A stretch of DNA of 64,000 nt. Source: Jiangella alba. GTDB taxonomy: Bacteria > Actinomycetota > Actinomycetes > Jiangellales > Jiangellaceae. Location of the stretch: the NCBI RefSeq assembly GCF_900106035.1, contig NZ_FNUC01000004.1:1798001-1862000 (forward strand). The letters are read 5' to 3'. How positions within the stretch are numbered: the first letter of the stretch is position 1; every line of letters begins with the position of its first letter. Shown piece after piece: positions 36,897 through 44,780 of the stretch. The position numbers and the translations under genes were made by a program. Under the pieces are notes generated by a model. It did no database searches. It was not told the origin of the DNA and worked only from the letters and a program-made list of their open reading frames with translations.

Positions 36897-37063
36897 TCAT
36901 CGCAAGGGCGAGCCCGCACGAATTCCGGTCCGCGACCTTGGCCTTGCTGCAGCAGCGGCTCAAGAGCCAGGGCTCACGGATGGCCGATCGTGACCCAGGA
37001 CCAGGGCTTTCCCGAAGGAGTTGCGGGCTCCAGGTGATCCTGGCCTGACGACGCCCTGATGCG

Positions 37064-37384
37064 TCAGCCGAACGCGTAGGCGATCTCCAGGACCGCCAGC
37101 AGCAGCGTGACCAGCGCGACCAGCCCCGGCAGTTTGCCGTCGGGCAGGGTGCGGTCGGCGTGCAGCGCCTCGTGTGAGCGCCGGTAGCGCCGCCGCGCCA
37201 GCAGCAGGACGGCCACCGCGACCGGCGCCACCACCAGCCCGAACACCACCGCGGCCGGGCCGAGCGGTTCGGCCGCCAGCCGGGTGGCGAGGACGACGCC
37301 GACCAGCAGGGCGAGCGCCGTGCGGGTCCACGCCAGCGCGGTCCGCTCGTTCTGCGCGCCGTGGTCGAAGGTCCGCTCGGCCAT
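37064..37384 (-). CDS. DUF202 membrane protein
   Basis: 106-aa DUF202 protein with three hydrophobic segments. It begins MAERTFDHGAQNERTALAWTRTALALLVGVVLATRL, the conserved NERTxLAWxRTALAL motif, and ends ALVTLLLAVLEIAYAFG. The family (YidH/YidG-like) has no established function. It is the last gene of a three-gene operon, starting 2 nt after the previous stop. Confidence 0.82.
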   Translation of the reverse strand: MAERTFDHGAQNERTALAWTRTALALLVGVVLATRLAAEPLGPAAVVFGLVVAPVAVAVLLLARRRYRRSHEALHADRTLPDGKLPGLVALVTLLLAVLEIAYAFG

Positions 37385-37386
37385 CG

Positions 37387-37773
37387 TCAGGGGGCGACCA
37401 GCACGACGACGATGACGATGGCCGCCACGGCCAGCCCGAACGCCAGCACCGGCGCCAGCGCGGGCGACGGCAGCGGCCGCGACTCGCGCAGCGCCCGCTC
37501 CGCCCGGGCCCACCGGAAGAAGGCCATGACACTGCAGGTGGCGCCGAGCACCGACAGCGCCACCACCAACACCAGCCGTAGCGCGGTGCGGTCGGGGATC
37601 TCCAGAGCCTCTAGCGCGATGCCGGCCGCCAGCAGCGCCAGAGCCGTGCGGATCCAGGCCAGGAAGGTCCGTTCGTTGGCGAACGTGAACCGGGGATCGG
37701 GCTCGCTGCCGGCCTCGTAGACGCTGCGCGGCCAGCGGCGGGTGGTGTCGTCGCGGTCCGCGCCGTCGGTCAT
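37387..37773 (-). CDS. DUF202 membrane protein, YidH-like
   Basis: 128-aa DUF202 protein with the motif FTFANERTFLAWIRTALALLAAGIALEAL and three membrane segments. It has an N-terminal cytoplasmic stretch of about 30 residues (RWPRSVYEAGSEPDPR) typical of the YidH branch. It is paired with the shorter DUF202 gene downstream, as commonly found, and overlaps the upstream gene by ATGA. Confidence 0.85.
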   Translation of the reverse strand: MTDGADRDDTTRRWPRSVYEAGSEPDPRFTFANERTFLAWIRTALALLAAGIALEALEIPDRTALRLVLVVALSVLGATCSVMAFFRWARAERALRESRPLPSPALAPVLAFGLAVAAIVIVVVLVAP

Positions 37774-38585
37774 GATCCGTCGCTCTCGATGTGGAGGGTC
37801 GCTCTCGATTGTGTCGGAGGCGTGCTGCGGCGGTGCCGACCGGCCCCCCGCTGGGCGGGTAAGCGCAGGTGACCGGGCCGGGCGCCGTTGGCGCTCGCGG
37901 GGTCACCCGGCGGCGGTGGCGGAGGAGCGGCGTCGGCGGGGGTGGCCGGCGTGGACGGGGTCGCGGGGGCGGCCGGATCGGGCTGGACGGGCGGCCCCAG
38001 CGGTCGCAGCGGCTCGGGGTGGGGGAGGCCGGGGCTCAGCAGACCGGGACGGACGCCGTCGGGGCGGCCGGGCTCCGGACGGACGGCGGGCGGATCGGCG
38101 GCCGGGACCGCGGGCTCGGGGGCCGGGGCCACCGGCTCGGGCAGCGGCTCCGCCGGCTCGGGGTCCGGCGACGACGGCTCCGGCGGCGACGGCTCCGGCG
38201 CGGACGGCTCCGGCGCGGACGGCTCGGCGTGCGGCTCGTACTCGATCGGCCGCGTCTCGCGGGTGACGTCCGGCTCGACCACCGGCTCCGGAAGGACCGT
38301 GCTGGGCTGCACCCGCCGCGCGCGTCGTCCGGCGCCCCGGGACGCGGCGGGCTGGGCGAACGGGTCGGTGGCGGGGTCGAGCCACTCGATGCTGGTGGCA
38401 TCGCCGTGGCCGTGGACCGCGACGAGGTCGTCCATCGAGCCCCACAGGCTGGTGGCGGGGTGCGCCGACGCCCAGCGCAGCGCCACGTGGCCGTCGGAGA
38501 ACACCACGCCGTAGGCCACCACCCCGACCCCGGACACACCGGTGTAGTCGACGTGGCGGACGAGGGCGAACCGTCGTGGGAGCAA
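37770..38585 (-). CDS. Hypothetical protein with conserved N-domain and Pro-rich tail
   Basis: 271-aa protein. Residues 1-75 (FALVRHVDYTGVSGVGVVAYGVVFSDGHVALRW, then LWGSMDDLVAVHGHGDATSIEWLD) form a small conserved domain found in actinomycetes as short proteins. The remaining two thirds are extremely Pro/Ala/Glu-rich (EPSAPEPSPPEPSSPDPEPAEP), probably disordered. No membrane segment is seen. It is translationally coupled to the two DUF202 genes. Function unknown; the tail may have been extended by repeat slippage. Confidence 0.65.
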   Translation of the reverse strand: MLPRRFALVRHVDYTGVSGVGVVAYGVVFSDGHVALRWASAHPATSLWGSMDDLVAVHGHGDATSIEWLDPATDPFAQPAASRGAGRRARRVQPSTVLPEPVVEPDVTRETRPIEYEPHAEPSAPEPSAPEPSPPEPSSPDPEPAEPLPEPVAPAPEPAVPAADPPAVRPEPGRPDGVRPGLLSPGLPHPEPLRPLGPPVQPDPAAPATPSTPATPADAAPPPPPPGDPASANGARPGHLRLPAQRGAGRHRRSTPPTQSRATLHIESDGS

Positions 38586-38794
38586 TCGACCACCGTAACG
38601 TTGTGAACTCCGGGCAGGCCCGACGTCACCCCCGTGTCACTCTGGCCTGTGCAGACCTCATCATCGTCGATGCCGCGCGATCCTGTCACGGCGGCCCGCC
38701 GTGACACTCCGGACCAGGGGTGCCGCTCGGCAGGGGGCCGGTCCGGGTTACGGTACGTCCCGACTCTCAGTCAACGTTCCCAGGAGTGATCTCG

Positions 38795-39061
38795 ATGGAC
38801 CCTCGACTGCAGCCCCAGACCCCCGAAGTCGACCCCATGGTGACCACCGCGGTGATGAACGTGCGCGATCGCTTCGGCGCCGAGGGCCTGCGCGACCTCA
38901 TGGCCGTCGCGCAGCTGGAGCTGCGCAACGTCGAGGCGGCGGAGCGGCGGCTGGCCGCGCTGGCCGAGCCGGCGGCCGCCGAGCCGGTCGACGCCGCGGA
39001 CACGCAGGCCTGGCTGGCCTACCGCGAGGTCGACCCGGACCCGGGTGACGACCGGCGCTGA
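38795..39061 (+). CDS. Small hypothetical protein
   Basis: 88-aa predicted soluble protein with a helical centre (DPMVTTAVMNVRDRFGAEGLRDLMAVAQLELRNVEAAERRLAALA) and acidic C-terminus. CAGGAG precedes ATG 38795. No family is recognised. It is convergent with otsA, only 4 bp apart. Confidence 0.6.
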   Translation: MDPRLQPQTPEVDPMVTTAVMNVRDRFGAEGLRDLMAVAQLELRNVEAAERRLAALAEPAAAEPVDAADTQAWLAYREVDPDPGDDRR

Positions 39062-39065
39062 CGGG

Positions 39066-40520
39066 TCAGATCGCCCGCAGCGCGGTGAGGATCTCGGTGG
39101 CCCAGCGGCCGATGTCGTGACTGAGGACGTGGTCGCGCAGCAGCTTCATCCGCTGCTCGGCCTCGTCGGGGGCGATGCGCATGGCGGCCAGCATGGTGCG
39201 CTTGAGGCCGTCGATGTCGTGCGGGTTGACCAGGAACGCGCCGTCGCCCATCTCGTCGGCGGCGCCCGCGAACTCCGACAGCACCAGGGCGCCACGCAGG
39301 TCGGCCCGGGCGCTGACGTACTCCTTCGCGACGAGGTTCATGCCGTCGCGCAGCGGCGTCACCACCATGACGTCGGCGGCCAGCAGCAGTGACACCAGCT
39401 CGGAGCGGTCGTAGGACGAGTGCAGGTAGTGCACCGCGGGGTGCCCGATGCGGCCGTAGTCGCCGTTGATGCGCCCGACCGCCAGCTCGACGTCGTCGCG
39501 CAGCGTCTGGTACGCCTCGACCCGCTCGCGGCTGGGCGTGGCCACCTGCACCAGCACCGCCTCCTCGGGGGTGATGGCGCCCTGGGCGAGCAGCTCGCCG
39601 AACGCTTTGAGCCGGTGCCCGATGCCCTTCGTGTAGTCGAGGCGGTCGACGCCGAGCAGGATGTACTTCGGCGAGCCGACCTCCTCGCGGACGGTCGCGG
39701 CCCGCTGCTGCACGTCGGGGTCGGCGGCCAGCTTGGCCACCTCTTCCACCTGGATCGAGATGGGGAACGCGCGGGAGAACACCTCGCGGCCGTCGTCGAG
39801 CACCAGCGCCCCGTCGCGCAGTGACGCCGACGCGAACGTCTCGGCCAGCGCCTCGAAGTTGCTGGCCGCGCCGGCCCGCTGGAACCCGACGAGGTCGGCG
39901 CCGAGCAGCCCTTCGAGGATCTGCCGCCGCCACGGCAGCTGGGCGAACAGCTCGGTGGGCGGGAACGGGATGTGCAGGAAGAAGCCGATCTTGAGGTCGG
40001 GCCGCAGTTCGCGCAGCAGCTTCGGCACCAGCTGCAGCTGGTAGTCCTGGATGAACACGACCGCGTTCTCGGCGGCCACCTCGGCCGCGGCGCGGGCGAA
40101 GCGCTGGTTGACGGTGCGGTAGGCGTCCCACCACTCGCGGTGGTACTCGGGCTGGACGATGACGTCGTGGTACAGCGGCCACAGCGTGGCGTTGGAGAAC
40201 CCCTCGTAGTAGAGGGCGATCTCCTCGCCCGACAGCGGGACGGGCACGAGGTCCATGTCGTTGGTCGAGAACGGCGGCGGCGCGTCGTCGGGTGAGCCGG
40301 TCCAGCCCACCCACGCGCCGTCGTAGGCGCGCATGACCGGCGCCAAGGCGGTGACCAGTCCTCCGGGGCTCCTGCGCCAAGTGGTCGTGCCATCGGCAGC
40401 CGTCACCCGATCGACCGGCAGCCGATTGGCGACTACGACGAAACTACTCGTTCCAGTCGTGGACAAATGGGGCCTCCTCGTGCCGACAACGGTAACCGAG
40501 TTGTGATGCATGGTTGTCAC
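39066..40520 (-). CDS. otsA: Trehalose-6-phosphate synthase
   Basis: 484-aa GT20 enzyme that makes trehalose 6-phosphate from UDP-glucose and glucose 6-phosphate. Visible are [12 protein letters not shown], the N-terminal glucose-6-P loop ([13 protein letters not shown]), [40 protein letters not shown] and [14 protein letters not shown] with the nucleotide-sugar-binding Glu. Its partner otsB lies about 1.1 kb beyond the start, on the opposite strand, past DUF3263 and LytR_C genes. Together they form the osmoprotectant OtsAB pathway. The N-terminal [12 protein letters not shown] may be a few residues too long; ATG 40511 or a start near the VVVANR segment is possible. Confidence 0.95.
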   Translation of the reverse strand: MTTMHHNSVTVVGTRRPHLSTTGTSSFVVVANRLPVDRVTAADGTTTWRRSPGGLVTALAPVMRAYDGAWVGWTGSPDDAPPPFSTNDMDLVPVPLSGEEIALYYEGFSNATLWPLYHDVIVQPEYHREWWDAYRTVNQRFARAAAEVAAENAVVFIQDYQLQLVPKLLRELRPDLKIGFFLHIPFPPTELFAQLPWRRQILEGLLGADLVGFQRAGAASNFEALAETFASASLRDGALVLDDGREVFSRAFPISIQVEEVAKLAADPDVQQRAATVREEVGSPKYILLGVDRLDYTKGIGHRLKAFGELLAQGAITPEEAVLVQVATPSRERVEAYQTLRDDVELAVGRINGDYGRIGHPAVHYLHSSYDRSELVSLLLAADVMVVTPLRDGMNLVAKEYVSARADLRGALVLSEFAGAADEMGDGAFLVNPHDIDGLKRTMLAAMRIAPDEAEQRMKLLRDHVLSHDIGRWATEILTALRAI

Positions 40521-40543
40521 AGCCCTTGCCTACGATGGCTGCT

Positions 40544-40789
40544 ATGGACGACCACGAGCGCGAGATCCTCGACTTCGAGCACCGCTGGTGGAAGTACCCA
40601 GGCGCCAAGGAACAAGCCGTGCGTAGCGAGCTGGGGATGTCCGCCACGCGCTACTACCAGGTGCTGAACGCGCTCATCGATCGTCCCGAGGCGCTGGCGC
40701 ACGACCCCCTGCTGGTGCGCCGGTTGCGACGGCAGCGCTCGCGGCGGCTGCGCACGCAGTCGGGGCGCCCGCTCGCTGCGGAGGCATGA
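40544..40789 (+). CDS. DUF3263 protein
   Basis: 81-aa DUF3263 protein: HEREILDFEHRWWKYPGAKEQAVRSELGMSATRYYQVLNALIDRPEAL and a basic C-terminus (RRLRRQRSRRLR). The ELGMSATRYYQVL segment looks like an HTH-type helix pair, and the basic tail could bind nucleic acid; this is an inference. ATG 40544 starts at the family's usual position, though ATG 40535 is also in frame. In actinobacteria this gene commonly precedes a LytR_C gene; here a structured RNA lies between the two. Confidence 0.88.
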   Translation: MDDHEREILDFEHRWWKYPGAKEQAVRSELGMSATRYYQVLNALIDRPEALAHDPLLVRRLRRQRSRRLRTQSGRPLAAEA

Positions 40790-40845
40790 GCGGCCGCGGC
40801 AGTCCATACGACAGTGTCGCTGATCTTGATCAAGGAAGCCAGGGG

Positions 40846-41009
40846 CAGGGTGTGTCTCCCGGGTCTCGGCCGTAGCGAGCGGCGTCCAGGTGGATGCCTC
40901 GCAAGGCCGAGGAAGGAGACATAGCGGTGCCTATGGCGACTGACGAGAACGCCGCGAGGCGCCGCCTGGGCGTCGCGCAGTAGGCCACGGACCCGGGAGA
41001 CACACCCTG
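40846..41009 (+). ncRNA. Candidate structured non-coding RNA with long terminal stem and pseudoknot
   Basis: A 164-nt element is closed by a perfect 20-bp stem (40846-40865 with 40990-41009). Nested inside are a 10-bp helix (40881-40890 with 40965-40974) that includes two G-U pairs valid only for the plus-strand transcript, a 7-bp helix (40896-40902 with 40954-40960) and a 5-bp hairpin (40920-40935). CTCGGCC (40865-40871) can pair with GGCCGAG (40905-40911), which would cross the other helices as a pseudoknot. There is no credible reading frame. It lies between the DUF3263 and LytR_C genes. It may belong to a known family such as raiA RNA, but I cannot confirm that. A MITE is the alternative; no target duplication is seen. 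Confidence 0.65.
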
Positions 41010-41059
41010 GTGCCTCGCATCCGTTGCGCCGCGTGGCGTACGCTCCTGATCCTGTGACG

Positions 41060-41605
41060 ATGAGTGACCGACTCCAGCGGCTCTGGCCGTCGCTCGTCGC
41101 GCTCGCCGGCACCGTGGCGGTCGTGCTGGCGCTGCTCTGGTATTTCGGCGACGACACCGGCGACAGCTCCTCCGGCGACGACGCCGCGGCGGGCGATACG
41201 GTCGAGGAGCCGCCGGCCACCGAGCCGCCGCCCACGGACCCACCGGCCACCGAGCCCCCGCCCACCGAGGCGCCGACGGACCAGCCGACCGGTCCCGTCA
41301 CCGCCGACCCCGAGGTCCGCGAGCCGCTGGGCGTGCTGAACCAGACCGACGAGGACGGCCTCGAGGAGCGGGCCAGCGAGCGGTTCCAGGAGGGCGGCTG
41401 GGAGGTCGCCGCGATGAGCGGGTTCACCGGCACCGTCCCCGAGACCACCGTCTACGTGCCCGAGGGCATGGAAGAGGCGGCCGACGCGCTGGTGGCGCAG
41501 TTCCCGGAGATCGGGCGCGTCATGCCGAACGTCGAGCCGTTCAACGACACCCGGCTGGTCATCGTGCTGGCCGACGACTACCTCGACGAGGTCGAGTCGC
41601 AGTGA
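41060..41605 (+). CDS. LytR_C-domain membrane protein
   Basis: 181-aa protein. One N-terminal membrane helix (LWPSLVALAGTVAVVLALLWYFG) is followed by a Pro/Thr-rich linker (PPATEPPPTDPPATEPPP) and a LytR_C domain (about 95-181: PLGVLNQTDEDGLEERASERFQEGGWEV, TTVYVPEGMEEAADALVAQFPEIGRV, LVIVLADDYL). These domains occur in cell-wall assembly regulators similar to mycobacterial VirR. ATG 41060 is chosen; GTG 41054 is also in frame. It overlaps otsB by GTGA. Confidence 0.85.
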   Translation: MSDRLQRLWPSLVALAGTVAVVLALLWYFGDDTGDSSSGDDAAAGDTVEEPPATEPPPTDPPATEPPPTEAPTDQPTGPVTADPEVREPLGVLNQTDEDGLEERASERFQEGGWEVAAMSGFTGTVPETTVYVPEGMEEAADALVAQFPEIGRVMPNVEPFNDTRLVIVLADDYLDEVESQ

Positions 41606-42381
41606 CGCCCGAGCTGCGGGGGTTGTCCGGCCGGCTGGGCCGCACCCTCGTCGCGCTCGACTTCGACGGCGTGCTGTCGCCGATCGTGCCCGACCCCGCC
41701 GCCGCCGTCGCGCTGCCGGGGACGGCGGACGTGCTGACGGCGGTGGCCGCGCGGGTCGCGCGGGTCGCGGTGGTGACCGGCCGGCCCGCCGCCGACGCCG
41801 TCCGGCTGGGTGGGCTGTCCGACGTGCCCGGCCTGGTCGTGCTCGGGCACTACGGGCTGCAACGCTGGTCCGACGGCGCCCTGGCCACACCCGCCAGCGA
41901 CGACGGCGTCGACCTCGCCCGGCGCCGCGTGGCCGAGCTGGCCGCCGCCCGGCCCGGCGTCAGCGTCGAGGACAAGCACCACTCCGTCGCGCTGCACACC
42001 CGGTCCGCGCCCGACCCCGCGGCGGCGCTGGCCGAACTGCGCCCGCACGCCGACGCCGTGGCTGCCGAGGCGGGCCTGCAGGTGACGCCCGGGCGGTTCG
42101 TGCTGGAGCTGCGGCCGGTAGGCGTCGACAAGGGGGTGGCGATCCGGTCGCTGGTCGCCGAGACCGGCGCCACCGCCGTCCTCTACGCCGGCGACGACCT
42201 CGGTGACCTCCCCGCGGTCGCGGCGGTGCGTGACCTCGCCGCGTCGACGGGCCTCGTCGGGCTGGTGGTCTGCTCGGACGCCGAGGAGGCCTCGGCCGAA
42301 CTCCGCGCCGCCGCCGACGTCGTCGTCCCTGGGCCGCCCGGGGTGCAGGCGCTGCTGCGCGAGCTCGCCGCCCTCGACTGA
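41602..42381 (+). CDS. otsB: Trehalose-6-phosphate phosphatase
   Basis: 259-aa HAD-family phosphatase that converts trehalose 6-phosphate to trehalose. The HAD motif I is LVALDFDGVLSPIVPDP, motif II includes VVTGR, and motif IV is YAGDDLGDLPA. LGHYGLQRW and LRPVGVDKGVAIRSLV are trehalose-phosphatase signatures. Coupled to the LytR_C gene and near the divergent otsA gene, it completes the OtsAB trehalose pathway within 3.5 kb. Confidence 0.92.
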   Translation: MTPELRGLSGRLGRTLVALDFDGVLSPIVPDPAAAVALPGTADVLTAVAARVARVAVVTGRPAADAVRLGGLSDVPGLVVLGHYGLQRWSDGALATPASDDGVDLARRRVAELAAARPGVSVEDKHHSVALHTRSAPDPAAALAELRPHADAVAAEAGLQVTPGRFVLELRPVGVDKGVAIRSLVAETGATAVLYAGDDLGDLPAVAAVRDLAASTGLVGLVVCSDAEEASAELRAAADVVVPGPPGVQALLRELAALD

Positions 42382-42382
42382 G

Positions 42383-42402
42383 GCGGTATCAAAGCGGTAT
42401 CA
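42383..42402 (+). promoter_or_regulatory. Direct repeat in the toxin-antitoxin promoter
   Basis: GCGGTATCA occurs twice with an 11-bp period, one helical turn, ending 8 bp before the antitoxin start. TATCAT could be the -10 element, so a bound antitoxin would block transcription. Confidence 0.5.
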
Positions 42403-42409
42403 TGGTCGC

Positions 42410-42613
42410 ATGGCGATGACACTGCGACTCACCGAGGAAGAGACCGAGGCGCTGCGGCGACAGGCCGAGCGCGAGCACCGGTCCATGCAGGAAGAGGCCC
42501 GGCTGGCCATCCGCGAGCACATCGCTCGCACCGACCGGTCGCGGCGCATCGAGGAGATCACTCGTGAGGGCATCGAGCGACACGCCGGCCTCCTGGCCCG
42601 CCTCGCGGAATGA
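42410..42613 (+). CDS. Antitoxin, ribbon-helix-helix type, of a Doc toxin
   Basis: 67-aa small acidic/basic protein. It begins MTLRLTEEETEALRRQAEREHRSMQEEARLAIREHIA, the ribbon-helix-helix DNA-binding pattern, with a C-terminal helix that would cover the toxin. It overlaps the Doc toxin gene by ATGA. As with Phd-Doc, autoregulation is likely; Phd itself has a different fold. Confidence 0.78.
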   Translation: MAMTLRLTEEETEALRRQAEREHRSMQEEARLAIREHIARTDRSRRIEEITREGIERHAGLLARLAE

Positions 42614-42990
42614 CCGAGTACCTCACCCTCGAGGACGCACTCAGGATCGCCGAGCTGACCCTCGGTCGCGCGCCCGAAGTGCGCGACCTCGGTCTGCTGG
42701 ATGCCGCGGTGCAGCGGCCCCGGACCTCGCTGTTCGGGGCCGATGCCTATCCCGACCTGCACACCAAGGCAGCGGCACTGCTCGAGTCGGCGGTGCGCAA
42801 CCATGCCCTGATCGATGGCAACAAGCGGCTGGGCTGGATGCTCTGCTACGACTTCTACGCGCTCAACGGCCTGTTGCTCGCACCCGCCGAGGACGATGCG
42901 TACGACTTCGTCATCGCCGTGGTCGAAGGCAAGTTCGAGCTGGCCGAGATGGCGGCCTGGCTCGCTGAGAACGCCACACCGCTCGACTGA
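42610..42990 (+). CDS. doc: Doc-family (Fic-fold) toxin
   Basis: 126-aa Fic-fold toxin. The motif HALIDGNKRLGW is at residues 65-76, a variant of the Doc HxFxxANKR pattern with intact His and Asn-Lys-Arg. The start MTEYLTLEDALRIAEL and DLGLLDAAVQRPRTSLFG are Doc signatures. Doc toxins phosphorylate EF-Tu and stop translation; that activity is inferred for this one. It is coupled to the antitoxin upstream and followed by a 15-bp stem terminator. Confidence 0.88.
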   Translation: MTEYLTLEDALRIAELTLGRAPEVRDLGLLDAAVQRPRTSLFGADAYPDLHTKAAALLESAVRNHALIDGNKRLGWMLCYDFYALNGLLLAPAEDDAYDFVIAVVEGKFELAEMAAWLAENATPLD

Positions 42991-42992
42991 CA

Positions 42993-43034
42993 GCATCCAC
43001 GATGCGATACAAAACTGTCTCGCATCGTGGATGC
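42993..43034. terminator. Perfect 15-bp inverted repeat after the toxin gene
   Basis: GCATCCACGATGCGA and its exact complement flank a 12-nt loop, 3 bp after the Doc stop. It ends the toxin-antitoxin transcript ahead of the riboswitch region, although the unusually non-GC arms would also suit a mobile-element or regulatory palindrome. Confidence 0.65.
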
Positions 43035-43080
43035 CGGCTCACCGTATCCACTACCCGCACGTATGGTGACAACAGTTGTC

Positions 43081-43195
43081 CTCATCCAGAGGAGCCGAGG
43101 GACCGGCCCGTCGAAGCTCCGGCAACCGTCCGTGTCGATCAGCGCGATGACGGTGCCAATTCCGGCCCGCCTGACCCGGGGCGGGAGAGATGAGA
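43081..43195 (+). promoter_or_regulatory. S-box (SAM-I-type) riboswitch upstream of thrC
   Basis: The conserved core is present in order: GAGGGACCGGCCC (43097-43109), GGCAACC (43121-43127) and GGTGCCAATTCC (43152-43163). P1 pairs CTCATC (43081-43086) with GATGAG (43189-43194), P2 GGAGC/GCTCC, P3 CCGTC/GACGG and P4 CCCGCC/GGCGGG. No terminator follows; the 3' strand of P1 runs into GAGAAGGGA, close to the thrC start codon, so SAM binding may block ribosome access. A SAM-IV variant is a less likely alternative. Confidence 0.82.
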
Positions 43196-43211
43196 AGGGA
43201 TCCGCAGCAGC

Positions 43212-44459
43212 ATGACCGTCACCGGAACCACCTCCCTGGGGCGCGCCACGCACCTGTCATGTCGTGAGTGCGGCACCACCGTCGAGCTGGGCCCCTTCTA
43301 CGCGTGCATGGAGTGTTTCGGGCCACTGGAAGTGGCCTACGACTTCGGCACCATCACCCGCGAGCGCATCGAGAGCGGCCCACGCTCCATCTGGCGCTAC
43401 CGCGACCTCCTCCCGGTCCCCGAGACCGTCACCGAGATCCCCAACACCGACCCGGGCTTCACCCCGCTGGTCCGCGCCGACAACCTGGCCCGCGAGCTGG
43501 GCCTGAAGCGCCTCTGGATCAAGAACGACGCCGCCAACCCCACGCACTCGTTCAAGGACCGCGTCGTGGCCGTCGCTTTGGCGGCGGCGCGCGAGCTGGG
43601 CTTCAAGGTCCTGGCCTGCCCGTCGACGGGCAACCTGGCGAACGCGGTGGCCGCGGCGGCGGCGCGGGCCGGCATCACCAGCTACGTGTTCATCCCGAGC
43701 AACCTCGAGCAGCCGAAGATCACCACGAGCGCCGTCTACGGCACCACGCTGGTCGCCGTCGAGGGGAACTACGACGACGTCAACCGGCTGGCCTCCGAGC
43801 TGGCCGGCGAGCACGACGACTGGGCGTTCGTGAACGTCAACGTGCGGCCCTACTACGCCGAGGGTTCCAAGACGCTCGGCTACGAGACCACCGAGCAGCT
43901 GGGCTGGCGGTTGCCGAGGCAGGTCGTCATCCCGGTGGCCAGCGGCTCGCAGCTGACGAAGGTCGACAAGTCCTTCCGCGAGCTGGTCCAGCTCGGCCTG
44001 GTCGAGGGCGACGCACCCGCGATCTTCGGCGCGCAGGCCACGGGCTGCTCCCCGGTGGCGACGGCGTTCAAGGCCGGCCACGACGTGGTGAAGCCGGTGC
44101 GGCCCGACACCATCGCGAAGTCGCTGGCCATCGGCAACCCCGCCGACGGGCCGTACGTGCTCGACGTCGCGCGGCGCACGGGCGGCGCGGTCGAGGACGT
44201 CAGCGACGAGGAAGTGGTCGACGGCATCCGGCTGCTGGCCCGCACCGAGGGCATCTTCGCCGAGACCGCCGGCGGCGTCACCGTCGCCGTGCTGGCGAAG
44301 CTGCTGCGCGAGGGGAAGCTCGACCCCGACGCCGAGACCGTCATCTTCAACACCGGCGACGGGCTCAAGACGCTCGACGCCGTCTCGTCCGTGGTCGGCC
44401 CCGCCGGCACCATCGCACCCACTACCGAGGCGTTCCACAGCCTCGTCAACGGAGGCTGA
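43212..44459 (+). CDS. thrC: Threonine synthase
   Basis: 415-aa PLP enzyme that converts O-phosphohomoserine to threonine. The N-terminal zinc-ribbon-like Cys pairs (Cys17/Cys20, Cys32/Cys35) are the actinobacterial form. NDAANPTHSFKDR includes the PLP lysine (115), followed by CPSTGNLANAVAAAAARAG and GSQLTKVDKSF. The SAM riboswitch just upstream is unusual for threonine synthesis; since homoserine phosphate use draws from the methionine branch, SAM control would be a way to balance the two. It is followed by cysO after 2 bp. Confidence 0.93.
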   Translation: MTVTGTTSLGRATHLSCRECGTTVELGPFYACMECFGPLEVAYDFGTITRERIESGPRSIWRYRDLLPVPETVTEIPNTDPGFTPLVRADNLARELGLKRLWIKNDAANPTHSFKDRVVAVALAAARELGFKVLACPSTGNLANAVAAAAARAGITSYVFIPSNLEQPKITTSAVYGTTLVAVEGNYDDVNRLASELAGEHDDWAFVNVNVRPYYAEGSKTLGYETTEQLGWRLPRQVVIPVASGSQLTKVDKSFRELVQLGLVEGDAPAIFGAQATGCSPVATAFKAGHDVVKPVRPDTIAKSLAIGNPADGPYVLDVARRTGGAVEDVSDEEVVDGIRLLARTEGIFAETAGGVTVAVLAKLLREGKLDPDAETVIFNTGDGLKTLDAVSSVVGPAGTIAPTTEAFHSLVNGG

Positions 44460-44461
44460 AC

Positions 44462-44746
44462 ATGAGCGTCGCCGTACGTGTCCCGACGATCCTGCGCACC
44501 TACACGAAGGGCGAGTCCGACGTCAGCGTCGACGTGCCCGAGGGCGCCACGCTCGCCGACGTGCTGGGCGCGCTCGAGGCCGCCTACCCGGGCATCGGCG
44601 CGCGTGTCCTCGACGACACCGGCCAGATCCGCCGCTTCGTCAACGTCTACGTGAACGAGGACGACGTGCGCTTCTCCGACGGGCTGCAGACGCCGACGCC
44701 GGCAGGCGCCAAGGTGTCGGTCATCCCGGCGGTCGCCGGCGGCTAG
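44462..44746 (+). CDS. cysO: Sulfur carrier protein CysO-like (MoaD/ThiS fold)
   Basis: 94-aa ubiquitin-like sulfur carrier that ends in VAGG, the C-terminal Gly-Gly that is thiocarboxylated. RRFVNVYVNEDDVRFSDGLQTPTPAGAKVSVIPAVAGG closely follows mycobacterial CysO, which supplies sulfide to a cysteine synthase (CysM) with the Mec hydrolase. Neither CysM nor Mec is in this window. It is cotranscribed with thrC, so it is also under the SAM riboswitch. A MoaD or ThiS role is a weaker alternative. Confidence 0.85.
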   Translation: MSVAVRVPTILRTYTKGESDVSVDVPEGATLADVLGALEAAYPGIGARVLDDTGQIRRFVNVYVNEDDVRFSDGLQTPTPAGAKVSVIPAVAGG

Positions 44747-44780
44747 CCCGCCTCAGCAGCGCCATCCAGCGAAGTCACTG

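Noticed and set aside
36897..37063. Possible transposase or integrase remnant on the minus strand
   Set aside because: A short open frame has no recognisable motif; the palindrome GAGCCAGGGCTC is the only structure.
40846..41009. 23S rRNA fragment
   Set aside because: Only one 11-mer (GGTGGATGCCT) and loose surrounding similarity match; the rest folds on its own and does not follow rRNA.
40846..41009. Insertion of a MITE
   Set aside because: There is a long inverted repeat, but no target-site duplication is seen, and the internal helices contain strand-specific G-U pairs. Not fully excluded.
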